Assembly: GCA_036346355.1 (NCBI GenBank)
Contig: CM070584.1
Location: 52,783,097-52,847,096 of the forward strand
Direction of reading: 5' to 3'
Length of the DNA stretch: 64,000 nt
Source of the DNA: Rhipidocladum racemiflorum
Lineage: Eukaryota; Streptophyta; Magnoliopsida; Poales; Poaceae
A program made the position numbers and the translations under genes. This document shows positions 46,601-58,300 of this stretch, in pieces; position 1 is the first letter of the stretch, and each line of letters starts with the position of its first letter. The notes beneath the pieces are model-generated. The model saw only the letters and a list, made by a program, of their open reading frames with translations, was not told the DNA's origin and did no database searches.

Positions 46601-48116
46601 GGCCTCGGAATATCTATAACAACATCACTTCTGCTTAACTCTAGGTGGAAGCTATTCTTCGATTACATGAAAGAGGCCACATTTTTAAAGAAATCATTTG
46701 AAGAACAGATTAATCATTGGTTGCTTTGAGAGAAGCAAGCCTCAAGTTTTCTCTACTCTATAAACATAAGTAAATTCATAAAACCACATAATTCGATGAA
46801 GATTTTGTTCAAAAGTAGCATCATGATGTCATGAGAGCACCATATTAATCATGATATCCTCTCATGGGCGGATCGGGGGAGGGGAGCAGCGGGCCGGCAA
46901 CGGCAACACTAACGGCGACGTGAGGGATCGCTTGATCGAGACTCAAGAGCTGATGGTGTTGAGAGGAAAGTATCGAGACTATGTCGAGAAGGGTATTTTT
47001 TAGGATTACCTGTATCGGAAAAGTATCCAAAAGTATCGTGTTTTTTTTTTCTTTTTTTGAAAAATTAGAAATCAACGGTTACGTGCAGCATACGTATCGA
47101 TATCTGATACGTATCGGATACGGATACGCCTGTTTTCCAAAGTATCAGCGCAACACAGCTATTTAGTAAGGTGCTTAAAATTGGACCAAATGTCTTTTTA
47201 TTTAGGGAGATTTAATTAGTTGTCATGTACACTTGATGATTTACCACGCCATATCTCATTGACATGTGGCCCCTGGGCCCGAACGTCAGTGAGACATGGC
47301 GTGGTAAATTATGAAATACACATCAACTCTGTGACAAATAATCACTTATTCCTTTTATTTATCGCCTCGTGCCATTTGCTATTACATTTTTATATCTACT
47401 TTGTGTCATGGCTGTTTTTTTAAAGTAATGTGTCATGGCTGTTTTATTTGCCTCCTTTCAGGGATGAATTAATCTCGCAGTACTCACCTATGTCTGAAGA
47501 CTCGGATGATTACCGTTATTATGACGCACAAGTAAACAACAATGGAAACCAAACAGATGTGATGAGCAGTCCATCAACTTGTCCAATTTCATCTCCACTT
47601 CGATTCCAGAAGCCACACACTGGGTTCTCTTCTGCCAACCCATACCCTCTCCCAAGCTGTTCCGTCTCAGCAGTGGTCTGCCCAAATGCTCGGCGCGGCG
47701 CTGAATCTGAAGGTCGGTTTCCATCTTCACCAAATGACATGTGCCATGGTGGAGACCTGAGGCGAACTGCGCTCTTGAGGTCTGTGCAAATGAGGGTGCA
47801 CAGCCCCCATTCATACGAGTTGTCATTCAGCAGTAGACATGAACAAGAACAAGAACATGCTCATGAACACTCTCACGAGGTTGAACATGAGCACAAACAT
47901 GTAGGGGATGTCGAAGTGGAGGGAAGATCCTTGTCTTGCCCAAAGTCGATCCAGGATGAAGCTGGGTTACAAAGCACTAAAAACTGTTGCCAACGTCCAG
48001 ATCATGGTGTGGATTTTGTGGAGGAATGCTCATCAGATTACGGTATGACCGACGCCAATTTTAACCACGACAAGATATCTGGTAAACTTTGCGCCAATGT
48101 GGATGAGCATAGGTAA
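43651..48116 (+). CDS. Conserved plant protein of unknown function, three exons
   Basis: Exon 1 (43651-43764) encodes MVGGEAGMSPSGGGKRGRDP and EEDVYVDNLHSHKRYLSE. Exon 2 (44922-45019) encodes IMASSLNGLSVGDSISDN and VSPVRPEST. Exon 3 (47462-48116) encodes RDELISQYSPMSEDSDDYRY and a long hydrophilic tail ending ANVDEHR. Splice sites are GAG/GTCGGT, TTGCAG/ATA, TTCAG/GTTTGT and TTTCAG/GGA, and phases agree; the total is about 289 codons. The DNLHSHKRYLSEIMASSLNG and YSPMSEDSDD segments are, as I recall, conserved among plant proteins with no assigned function. The tail holds a His/Glu run (HEQEQEHAHEHSHEVEHEHK) that may bind metal or be disordered. The last exon could instead splice at AG/GTAAAA (48113), giving a slightly different end. 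The 2.4-kb second intron holds transposon sequence. Confidence 0.78.
45200..45301. repeat. 51-bp tandem duplication in intron 2
   Basis: CTGCGTTCTCAACWCCTCGT and AATTAATTTCAT delimit two back-to-back copies that differ at two or three bases. A GTGC/GCTC simple repeat follows. Confidence 0.93.
46357..47158. mobile_element. Probable DNA-transposon insertion in intron 2
   Basis: The left side reads TGTTGCCTGGATAC and CGATACGTATCGGATACG. The right side reads CGTATCGGATACGGATACGC and AGTATCAGCGCAACA. These are inverted to each other and about 790 bases apart. The GATACG/CGTATC motif is dense at both ends. No transposase is seen. Termini and target duplication remain undefined. Confidence 0.5.
47239..47310. 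repeat. Foldback in intron 2, about 27-bp arms
   Basis: ATTTACCACGCCATATCTCA at the left and TGAGACATGGCGTGGTAAAT at the right form a hairpin with a few mismatches and a 17-bp loop. It lies 150 bases upstream of the exon 3 acceptor. Confidence 0.88.
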
Positions 48117-48670
48117 AACTTCTAACTCAGTCTTATGATAGGATGTAACCTTTCCTGCTGTGCGTTGTAATTTCTGTATCACTTGCATTGTGACATCTAA
48201 GCAAGCTTAGGCCACTTGCAACGCATTGTGATGTGGACCATCTGGTTTATGTACCTGCTGCCATGAAGGCAATGTATCAAAATGGAAACACACCTAAATT
48301 AGGAGACTCAGTCAGAGCTAGCAATCTTAAACATTGGATAATCGAATAGTTAGCAACGGGTTGGCCGAAAATCCTAGTGTCACAAATGCTTGGTCTAAAT
48401 TCCTGAAAAAAATGATCTTTTTACAATTATTGATAATAATCCGGCAAAGGGGGGATTATTCGGAATAGGCTCAATGGACAGTGGGGATGAATTTAGGGTA
48501 GAACTGCTTAGAGCCTAGTATTGGACACTTCATAGCCACAGCATCTTTCGGAAAAAAAACTTTGAATTGTTCAATTTTTAAACTAATGTCCTTCCGCTTT
48601 TTCTAGAGATTTGAGTAATCTAAGTTGAATTACACCATCAAAATACATCCATTTTTTAGCTATATGCATC
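48117..48670. other. 3' flank of the 43.65-kb gene
   Basis: A likely 3' UTR followed by AT-rich sequence with no gene. Confidence 0.5.
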
Positions 48671-48674
48671 TTCG

Positions 48675-49860
48675 TGTTGGAGGAAATCACATCATACCCC
48701 ACCGATCCTCTAAAGAGGGTACAAGAGGATACATGGTGTGAGGTGTTGGAGCAAATCATACCATACTTCACCTGCTCTCTACAAAGGGTACATGGTGTGG
48801 AGTGTTGAAGGAGATCACATCATACTCCATCGGCTATCTAAAGATGGTACGTGGTGCGGTGCCCAACCCTCCAGGTACTTCACCTTGTTCCCATCCATAG
48901 GGTGTGAGACTTAACTCCCGATCCACTAGGGCGCCACCTAGGTGCCTATGGAGATGGATAGACACTCTTGTCTCGCTTGGGTTCAACTGGTGAGTAGGGT
49001 GTCAAGTCATGTGGTCCCTGTGAGGGCAGCGTCCGAAGGAGGGCTCAAGCCTTGGGAACCATCGTGGTGGGACCCTAGAGTCAGAGGCCTACCCCTAGAA
49101 ACCTGTGGTCCGCTATGGCACTTCACCTTCTACCCCGAAGAAGGGCACATGGCGGAGTGCCCTAATCTAGTGAGTGCGCTTGGTGAAGTGCCCTCCCGCC
49201 TACAAGGCATATGACTCAACGCTCACTCGCTTAGTCCACTAGGTCGCCCCCCTAGACGCCCATGAGGATGGACACTCTCATCTCGCTTAAGGATTGATTG
49301 ACGAGTGAGACCGTCAAGTCTCGTGATTCCCGCGAGGTCAGCCCCCGAAGTAGGGCCCAAGCCTCGGGACTCTCTGTGGGATCTCGTAGTCAGAGGCCTA
49401 CCCCTAGGGAGCGATGATGCGGGATCCACTATCACCTCTTGGGAATGACGAAAATGCCCACACGTAAGTCATCCTACTAGGGGTAAGATAGTATTTGTGT
49501 ACCAGACCGAGCACCTATAAAAGCTCATTGTAACCATCACTTGTAACTAGAACTCTAATGCAATACAAAACATACACAAATTAGTGTATCCTCGGAGTCA
49601 CTCCCAGGCAAGGAGACACTGAGCCAGGGCACATCGACAAGAGTAGGGCATCTTCATTAGCGCTCGAACCTGTATAAATGACCATATCCCTATTACTCTT
49701 GCGGATGCCAGCCCATCGAATGACCAACATGCGCCTCTGTCTTATGTTCTGTTTCCCAACGTAGGACACTTGCAATGCTTGATGTCAAATACTAAAATAG
49801 AGGGTTAAATTGTTGTTCGGATGTAACAACTTCCATTGAAATAAAACACCCTCTATTATG
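48675..49860 (+). mobile_element. LTR-like sequence with internal repeats
   Basis: A 65-bp unit starting TGTTGGAG or TGTTGAAG repeats at about 48675, 48744 and 48804. A unit of about 305 bases then occurs twice (48893-49140 and 49203-49440), both with CAGAGGCCTACCCCTAG. A TATA box CCTATAAAAGC (49516-49522) lies about 50 bases before an AATGCAATACAAA stretch, as in an LTR U3-R region. The composition and TG start fit an LTR. The right boundary and a target duplication were not found, and no internal retroelement domains follow. Confidence 0.5.
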
Positions 49861-50246
49861 CACGATATGGTTGTGCTTGTATTCTGTATTTTACAAAATT
49901 GCCAGGATAATCACCGGGCAGAGCTACAAAATTGCTGGATCATCCAAGCAGAGCTACAGAATAAAATTGACGTATGGAGAGCTGCTGATCTGACAAAACT
50001 AGCGGATCTTCTCCGAACTGAGCTGCTGGATCGACAAGATTGCCGGGTCTTTGCCTGGCAATCACAGAAGACAACCTACACATATATATAGCACATGTCC
50101 CTCGCCGGCCGGCCGGGAAAACTGCTCAGGCGCTGTGGGCGGCGGTGACGACATCAGCTGAATCCGGCGGCCGTCGGTCACCGAAAATTGCCGGGATCGC
50201 GATGTCGCTCATCTAACTAGGACTGACTGACTGACGCTAGACCGTA

Positions 50247-51504
50247 CTAGGAGAATGACAGAGTTGGCCGGAAGCAAGGTTTAGTGGTTGCCCGATGGCT
50301 GCAACTGAGGTAATGCAGCTGATCGAGGCTGGTGCCGGGGCGCTGGACGTTGCCATTGCCCGGCGCCTGCATCTGGTAGCCGTTCATGGCCACGTAGCTA
50401 CCGCCGGTGCATTCGAAGCCGTACCCAGGCTGCTGCATCATGCCGGCATTGCGCGGCTGGAAGCCATCATCCCACGCGAGGGGGCGATACAGGTCCTTGC
50501 TGCCATCTCTCGGCATCATCTGCATCTGGTGGCCGTCCATGATTTTGCTATTGCTTCCTGTTGGAAATCAGCTCAAGAACTAATGCCCATCGAGGTGCTT
50601 CTCTTGGTGATATGAAAATACGCTCTGACCGAAAAGACACTTCGGCCTTAACGTTCGTCTCAACAAACGACGCTTTGCTGAAATCCTTCGGCTGAAAATG
50701 ACGTCTCGGCTGAAGCCTAAACGCTAACTTCAGTGGAGCAGAACTCGATCTAACATACACAGAGCAAACTCTTTTTTCGACGTGAAAACTTCTCTTATTT
50801 CTTGTTTTTACGTAGATGGAGTAAGTTGAGATGTACATACATTATTTTTTCAGAATTTTTTGAAACTTTTTTTAGTAAGGTTGCACGGTAATTACACGAA
50901 AACTTTAATTGCACTGGATATGTTGACTACTTATATAGCCTTAGTGTCCTCCGACTAATACATATATTCAAACATAAATTGGATACGTACTCGTCTGGTA
51001 AACGAACTTGGCTAACTTGCACACGTACACGTATTCATCGAAGACACAGATCTTCCTCTCGGCTAGAACTCCTTATGCAAGCTCTAGCTATTTCACGCAA
51101 CTAATGCAAGATTAATTCTAACACTTCCAATGTATGGGACGCCGTACTCAAACGGCACGGTCTGGTCGAGACGGTCGTCGCCGGCGTCGGCTGCCAAACC
51201 CAGCGCATTTCGCCTCTCGCTCGTGGCCTGCAGCCCCGCATCGACGGTCTCGAGCAACGCCCGCGCCTCGCCCAGCGTCATCTCCTTCAGCGCCGCGTCC
51301 CAGGGCGCGAGCGCGGCGGGGCAGTCCCGCCGCCGGCTGGCTAGCTTGGCCCTCTCCTTTCCCAGCTCCTTCCCGAGGTACATCCGGTGGTGCGTGTGCC
51401 CCGCACGCGTCTCCGGCGGTAGGGCGCGGTACCTGTCGAAAACGCCCTCCTCTGACGCCCACACCTCCGCCGTGCCAGCGCCGGCGATGTCTGAGTAGTC
51501 GGCG
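50247..51504 (-). pseudogene. Type I MADS-box-like gene, C-terminal part, interrupted
   Basis: Two minus-strand pieces share one reading frame. The first (51504-51124) encodes AEVWASEEGVFDRYRALPPE, then MYLGKELGKERAKLASRR, LGEARALLETVDAGL and VPFEYGVPYIGS. The second (50558-50247) encodes SKIMDGHQMQMMPRDG and a Gln/Met/Gly/Pro-rich tail with AMNGYQMQ. The WASEEGVFDRYRALP segment followed by a coiled coil resembles the region just after the MADS domain in plant type I (Mgamma-like) factors. The MADS DNA-binding domain itself is absent, because a copia element begins at 51505. Between the pieces sits a solo LTR. Removing it and one copy of its target duplication leaves the frame open. Family assignment is by pattern recall. 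Confidence 0.62.
50559..51123 (-). mobile_element. Solo LTR (565 bp) inside the MADS-like gene
   Basis: It starts TGTTGGAA and ends TTCTAACA, imperfect inverted termini typical of copia LTRs. It is flanked on both sides by CTTCC (50554-50558 and 51124-51128), a 5-bp target duplication. The host reading frame lies directly outside both duplications. No internal element sequence remains, so LTR-LTR recombination removed it. Confidence 0.92.
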
Positions 51505-53063
51505 TGTTAGAGTCTAAGGTTGAACTAAAATGTGAATATGGTTAACTAGCCTAAGTCATGATCACAAAACTGCGAAAATTAAAAGAACTAACTCGGATGG
51601 GAAGAAGATACAGTCATTAGGGTTTGTCGACGTAGGTCGAAAACAGTGAAGAACGACAGTAGTTCGGTGAGGACAAAACGTCACTGAGATCCACTCGGTG
51701 TTGACAATGAGGAAATAGAGCGCGAAGAACACTGAGGCGGGTCGATGTTGGTGAAGGCCCTTCGGTAGCCTCGCGCCAAGAACCCTAGATCGGATGGGTG
51801 TCAACAGAGTTTGAACTTGAGAGCAGTTGATAATCTCACAAGTTTTGGCCTCTCCCTTTTTATTGTTAGCGTTGACAACCAAGACCAAAACCAATGGATG
51901 ATGCTAGGATAAAATTCTTAAACCATACAGCCTGTCCAGTAGCCACATAACATGCCACAAACTCAACTCGTATCATTGATGATACATTAAGGAATTATTT
52001 GGAGCTTTTCCACGAAACGACTCCTCCCGCAAGTGTGAAGATATAATCTGATGTGGATTTCTTAGTATCAACACAACCTGCAAAGTCAGCATCTGAAGAA
52101 CCCACAACCTCAATGGTATCAGACTTCTTATATGTGATCATGAAATGCTTATTGCCCTGCATATAACACAAAGCTTTCTTAACGGCTTTCTAGTAGTCCA
52201 ATTCTAGATTTGATTGATATCTGCCAAGCATCCCGGTTACAAATGCTAAATCAGGGTAAGTACAAACTTGAGCATACATAATACTTCCGACAGTTGAAGT
52301 GTAAGGAATCCCTTTCATCTGATCAGTTTCTAATTGATTCCTTGGACATTGGAATGTTCCAAACTTATCGCCCTTAACAATAGGAGCAAACGTGGCAGAG
52401 CAATTATGCATATTATATCTCCTAAGTACTATGTCAATATATGCCTTTTGGGATAGGCCTAATATTCCTTTAGACCTATCTCAGTGAATGTCAATGCCCA
52501 AAACATAAGATGCATCACAAAGATGTCGAAATTAACAAAAAGAAATCTCTTGGTCTTATAAAGCATATCCTTCATGCCACAATTTCAATGAAGTCTCATC
52601 ACCTAAACTTCTCTTTCACTTATTTATGGCATCGCACATATTCATTGACATAGGAGATTCAGAGAGAGAAAGCATATAGAGTTTGTCTCGTCGAGTCGCG
52701 AGACCAACATTATTAGATTTAAAATTTACAATGCATTTATTATTCCTAAAGATACAAATAAATCCATCATCATCTAATAGAGAAACTGAAATAAGGTTCA
52801 TCCTCATGCTAGGAACATAAACAATATTGTTCAAATGAAGGGTGAAGCCACTATCTAATACTGATGGTAGTGTGCCAACAGCTTCAACTTCAACCTCCCT
52901 TCCATTTGCAACTATAAGACTTTGCTCTCACTTTCTTAATGTCCTCACGGTAAGGAATCCCTACAACGAATTAGAAACGTGCACAGTGGCACCAGAATCA
53001 ATCCACCAAGTATTAGGGGGAAAATCAGCATAAAGAGTTTCATCATTAGTAGAAATTATATCG
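51505..53063 (-). mobile_element. Ty1/copia element remnant (3' part)
   Basis: It begins TGTTAGAGTC directly at the break in the MADS-like frame, so the left end is an LTR end. On the minus strand the pol remnant runs from a protease segment (TWWIDSGATVHVSN near 52990), through a pre-integrase segment (NNIVYVPSMRMNLISVSLLD, 52834), to the C-terminal reverse transcriptase (KGIPYTSTVGSIMYA, 52310) and RNase H (DADFAGCVDTKKSTSDY near 52070). Integrase and most of the reverse transcriptase are deleted, and several stops are present. At 53063 the coding sequence is cut by a gypsy LTR. The LTR right end is uncertain (about 51840-51900). Confidence 0.86.
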
Positions 53064-54460
53064 TGTCAGTGTTTCGTGCACCGGCAATACGAATTTATGG
53101 TCGGATGGGGTCGCGCGCTCCCTCTCCCCGAATGGTCGACTCAAGGAGTCAGAAGATGTATACTGGTTCGGGCTGAATGTCCCTACTCCAGTTCGTGCGG
53201 TGTGGATGTATTGATCTTTGGGAGATGGACAAGGGGTGTACAAGCGAGGCGGAGGGTCGGCTGTCCGATCCCCTTGATGTTTTCGCTAGGGAGTTGAGGC
53301 TACCTAGAAGACTGTTTTCTCCGCGCCCCTCCCTCTCGGGCCCTGCCCCTCCTTATATAGACGGAGGAGGCAGGTTACACGGGAGTTGGGAAAACTACGA
53401 GGAAAGGGGCCTGCACGTCTTGAAGTCAGTTCTGTCTTGTCGACCGACCCCTGCCCGTCGGCGAGGTTGGTGGTTCTGTGATGAGCGATCTTGCGTAGTC
53501 TTTATGCAGGTGGCGTGTCGCGTGGTGCTCTGTCGGCCTCGGTGGCTTTAATGGCGCTTGACTTTGCCTTGGCCTCGAGTGGGCGTACTCCTCTGCGGTG
53601 TGCCAGGCGACGGGGCGAGGCTTGACTTCTTCGGTGGCTCTTCGGCAGTCTTGGGAAGGAGCCGCCTACCCGTGACGGATGTCGAGACGCCGCGCACAAG
53701 GCAAGCGATCACGACAGCGTGGCCTCGCTGGCTCAGGCGTCTTGGTGGAGCTTGCTGACCGCGAGCTCCAATGTTAGGTGGTCGGAGCCCACCGACCGCC
53801 CGGAATCGGAGTCCGCCGACCGTCCAGGGTCGGCCTTGCACAGGTCGGGTTCGCTCCCCGCGGCCCAAGTACCTTTCGGCGGTGCTGGGCCTTTACCGTG
53901 GTTGGTCACCCGTTCGCTTCCGGTGATGGGGTACCCATGGCATGGGTACTCGCCAAGAGCCTCGAGCCGGAGCGGTCGGAGAGCCGCCGGGGGTTTAACT
54001 CGACGGTGGTAGCCGTCGCCCGAGGTCGGTGATGCTAGGTCGCCGTGGATCGCCTCGGGAGCCGCGTCGACCTAGAAGGCCCGGCAAGGCGAGCGCACCT
54101 TGGTGTAGCTCTCGAGCCCCGGCGGTCGGAGAGCCGGTCGGGGGTTTAGCCCGGCCGTGGTATTCGTCGACCCGGAGGTCGGTGGCGTCTAGGTCGGCGC
54201 GACTGCTTGGGAGCCGCGCCAGCCTAGAAAGAGCCCGGTGGCGCATGAGCACGTGGGTGTAGCCCCGAGCCCCGAGCGGCCTGGAGAGCCTGGCCGGGTT
54301 TTGCCCAGCCGCGGCATTCGTGGACCCGGCGGTCGATGGGGCCTAGGTCGGCGCGACTGCTGGGGAGCCGCGCCAGCCTAGAAAGAGCCCGGGTGCGCGC
54401 AAGCGCACCGGCAGTGTAGCCCCAAGCCGGGTCGGAGAGCGGTTGGGGAGTTTAGCGATC
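53064..54460 (-). repeat. 3' LTR of the gypsy element, right end unresolved
   Basis: The left terminus is TGTCAG, preceded by TATCG (53059-53063), the presumed target duplication. A minus-strand TATATAAGG box lies at 53351-53359. The boundary with internal sequence could not be fixed, because the other LTR is outside the window. It lies somewhere between about 53750 and 55100. Confidence 0.55.
53957..54455. repeat. Tandem array, about 155-bp unit, 3.2 copies
   Basis: The units start at about 53957, 54110, 54267 and 54422 (partial). Each contains CGGTCGGAGAGCC, GGGGGTTTA or equivalent, GTCTAGGTCGGCGCGACTGC and GGGAGCCGCGCCAGCCTAGA. GC-rich, within or just inside the LTR. Confidence 0.88.
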
Positions 54461-55217
54461 GGACCCTGGCAAGCCACGCTGCTCGTGGGTTTTTTCAGAG
54501 TCGGGTGAGCGAACGACGCTTGCCTTCGTCGGCTTGAACGCGTCGTGCTCGTGGCGAGCTACTATCGGGTAATCCGAGTGGAACCTTGGCGATCTCCTCG
54601 AGGGGATCGTTTCCAGCGACGTAGCTCCGTCGTGGGCGTCCGACCCGCCGGGGCGTTCTCCATAAAACCTTTCCTTACTCGTCCGTATCGGGCTGCCGGT
54701 CGTCCCGCCAACCCGAGCGCTGGCCGCCACTCATCGATGAGCTCCGCGGAGAGTGTGAGGTATGGTCTCGACGCGGGCCCGCAGTTGATTGGGTCGTCAT
54801 GACCCTAACTAGTGGCCCTCTGGGGCTCACCGCGACCGCCCTCGCTCTCTTTTACGTGTTGGGGCGGCTTCGTTCCAGCTGGCTGGATTCGGCCTTCGTA
54901 ACCCTCAAGACGGTGCCGGGCCTCGGCGCGAGCCCGCAGAGCCGCTTGCTTTCGAGGTTGGCGGCCCGATGGGCCGCTTTTTTACCTTTCTTGGCATGGG
55001 GCGCCAGGCCCGTTGTGGCCGACGGGGCCTGCGATGCTGGCGTGGCGCGCGGCGCGAGGCGGCCGTCCTGTCGGAGCAGTTAATGCTTAGTGGGATTTAA
55101 ATGGGCTGCGGCACGTTCACGGAGTAGTGGCGCGGCGAAGTCGACGGCTAGCATCGCGCTTGGTCCGCGAGGTGGCGTCGGTTGAAGCGCGAGGCGCGCC
55201 CGTTCCCGCCAGGCATC

Positions 55218-55224
55218 TATAAAG
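55218..55224 (+). promoter_or_regulatory. TATA box of the antisense gypsy gene
   Basis: TATAAAG in the context GGCATCTATAAAGGAAG, about 147 bases before the ATG at 55365. It lies on the strand opposite to pol. Confidence 0.65.
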
Positions 55225-55364
55225 GAAGGAGAGGGCGGCGCGGAGGGAGCAAATCCTCCTGCTCGTGTCCTCTGAAAAAAGAAAAGGAGAGAGAACGCAA
55301 GGGGAAGAAGAAAGGACTTCCTGCTTCGTCGCGCCGTCCTCCGCTCCCCCACGCTCATTTGGAG

Positions 55365-58300
55365 ATGTCGCTGGCCCCGCACTCGGCCGCGGCGGGTCGC
55401 TACCTCGGCTTGGAGAGGAAGGAGCTCCTTCCCTCGCGGCCTCAGTCCGGCTGGCGGGTGCCGCCGGCCGGGACCGAGGTCCCCGAACTGGAAGACGGCG
55501 AGATAGTCTTGCTGGCGGCCTTCTACGAGCGGGGTTTCGGCCTCCCACTCCATCCGTTCGTCCGGGGGCTACTGCACTTCTACGGTGGGGAAGTTCACCA
55601 CCTGAACCCGAACGGAGTCCTCCACATCGCGGTCTTTATGACGCTGTGCGAGGCCTTTCTGGGGATCGAACCCCACTGGGGGCTCTGGCGCCACTTCTTC
55701 TACGCGAGGCCGCCATCAGATGCCGCCGACCTCCTCGGCGCCCTCGCGATCCAACTGCGCAACCACCGCAGGTCGTCCTACATCGACGTGAAGCTGCCGA
55801 CGTCCAACCGGGGGTGGCACGGCGAGTGGTTCTATGTCCGGAACATCGGTGACAGCGCCCCGGCCTTTAGCGGGAATCCACCGAAGTCGCATCCCTGCTG
55901 GACCTGGGGTCCCGACGCGAAGGACCGGTCGAAGGTGGATTTGATTCTCGAGAAGCTTGCGGACTTGAAGCGGCGGGGTCTGACAGGCAAGGTGGTCCTC
56001 AGCACGTTTATGGAGAGGCGCATCCAACCCCTCAAGGATCGGTTGCGTCCCATGTTTGAGTACATTGGGCCGACCGACCCTGCAAGGTCGTCGGAGCGGG
56101 AGCTCCCTCCGTCGGAGATCCTCGCGCGCGTGTCCGCAGTCTCCATCGCGGGAGATACCGAGCCAGTGGGCGAGGCGCCCGCGCCGTTCTCGGCGCAGAA
56201 TCCTCCGGACTTGGTACGTGCGGTGGCTCCTGTTTGCTTTTGTTTTGTTCTGCTCCCTCGTCCCCTCATCCGAGCGTGTTCTCGCAGGGGCTTGGTGGAC
56301 TGATCTCTCGCCCCTTGCTGCCGGGGGAAAAGGAGTTGAGGGCGGTCGCGCGCCTCGAAAAGGAGAAGCAGGGCGCCGCCCTGCTAGCGAAAAAGGTGGC
56401 CACCAAGACGCGGAAGAGGAAAGAGCGCGCGGACCAGGCCGCGCGTGGCGAGGAGGTCTCGGAGGAGACCTCGAGTGAGGGTGACGAGGAGTCGTTGCCG
56501 AGCGAGGAAGAAGAAGTTGCCGGAGACGACTCTGGCGGCTGTGACGCGGGTCCCAGCCGCGGGGCCGGCGACCGCGGCTCCTCGGAAGAAACCGCGGGCG
56601 CAGGGTTTATCCTGCGGAAGCGCAGATCCCTGTCGCCTCCTCGCAGGGGTCCGGCGAAGAGGGCACGTCAGGTGCCGGTTGTTCGCTCCTCCCGGTAAGT
56701 GACTTACGCAATTCCTCCGGTGCTGTCTTCTTCTGTAATTCCTGACCGACCGCTGTGCGCAGGGGCCTCACCAGCGCTGGGAGGGCGCTGAGTCCTACTT
56801 CGGCGGTGAGGAATCGCCCCCGGCCCCGTTCGCGGGCGGCGGTGGTCGTCGGAGGCGGGATCGTCGGATCGCTCCGCGGTAGGGCCCGTTGGTGAGAAGA
56901 CGCTGCCGGAGGGGGACGCATCTGGGCCGCTGCCAGATGCGACCGTGCGGGCAGAAGCTTCGTCGGGCGTGCTTCCGCCCGCGCCGTCGACCAGTGAGAC
57001 CAGCGAAGTCCTGTCGGCCCTGCCTTCCCCCGTGCTGCCGACCGTGGAGGTCAGCGCGAGCCTGTCGCCGGGAAGCATCGGGGTTCTTGGCGTTAACGCC
57101 GGCGGGGACGAGATCCGCCGCCCCCGCCGCGAGACGCCGCCCGATTCGGCGGTCCGAGTGTCGCCGAAGAAGCGCGCGGCCGCCACCGGCGTTCCGGCGG
57201 GCGGAGAAATCAAGTCGAGCGATCGCCGATCGCCAGCCGATTTGGCCCGGCCCTGACCGGTCGGGGTCGCGTTAGATTTACGGGCGGCAGCGTAACGCAG
57301 CGGATTGGGACGTTCTGGAGGAGGAGATGGGAAGGATCCACGCCGACCTTACTCGTTGTTGACGCCGCGTCCAAGGCGAGGAAGTCCATTGCTCAGGAGT
57401 CCCGCTCGGCCAGATCGGTAAGTCTGACGGGGATTTGTCTTTTGTGCATCTCTCGACCGGGAAATGGAGACTGACCGGGCGGGTATTCGCAGCGCTTGAC
57501 ATCCCGAGCGGTGGACAAGTCGATGTTCCTCCGGCACTTGCACAGCCGGGGGAGTGCCGTAGGGGAAGAGCTGCTCGACGCTCGGAGGGCGCTTGTTGCC
57601 GAGCAAGGAAGGGCCGCCACTACCGGGTCGTGGTGGGGAAGTCATCAAGCCTTGCGGGAGGCTCGGCGACTAGTGGAGTCGTTGGACCGTCGAGGAGAGA
57701 GGGCCAGGTCGTCCTGGTGGAAGCGAGCGGCCAAGACTTCGCGGTCCGCGAAGTATCCGCCAAAGTGAGGCCGCCCTCTTCCGAGAGGAATGCGAGTCGG
57801 CCCGCAGGAGGCCGACCGGCCAGCGGCGAGCGGATCTTGCTCGGGGAGCTCGTGGCGAGGAGCTTGCCGACCGTGCTGCGGCCGATCGAGAAGCACGTGC
57901 CAAGGTCGAGGAGGAACTTCGCGCCAAAGAGGCCTCCGTTGCCGGTGAGTAATTCAACCCCTTGGAGCCGCTGCGACGGGCGTCTTCTGGTCTCTCTTTT
58001 ACGTGTCCCTGCAGAGCTGAAAAGACCTTAGCGCCGTGCTAGAGTCGCGCCGGGCGGCGGTGGCAGACCGGGAGGCGGCGGTCGAGTCACGTGACTCGGC
58101 CCTCGTGGATAAGCGGGTGGCGGAGAGGGAAGCGGCCGATACGACGGCCGAGCTGACGGTTCTTCGTGTGGGCACCCAGGCTGTCTGCGACCGGTTGTTC
58201 GGGCTTACTCCGGGCCCTGATGCTATTCCCCGCCTGCTTGGGTGGATTCTGGCGAGCGTCGGCGTCGGTGCGGGAGGCGGCGGTGCTTGGCGCTTCCTCG

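Noticed and set aside
48942..49214. 90-codon plus frame
   Set aside because: It lies within the duplicated unit of an LTR-like sequence.
49858..50091. 77-codon plus frame with CAGAGCTACA repeats
   Set aside because: Repeat-derived, with no domain or gene context.
50587..51098. Element bounded by a 9-bp direct repeat AACTAATGC
   Set aside because: The TG...CA ends with CTTCC duplication at 50554 and 51124 fit better and leave the host frame intact.
55080..55553. Minus-strand frames opposite the antisense gypsy gene
   Set aside because: They mirror the GC-rich first exon. The plus-strand frame has the family motifs, the TATA box and splice sites.
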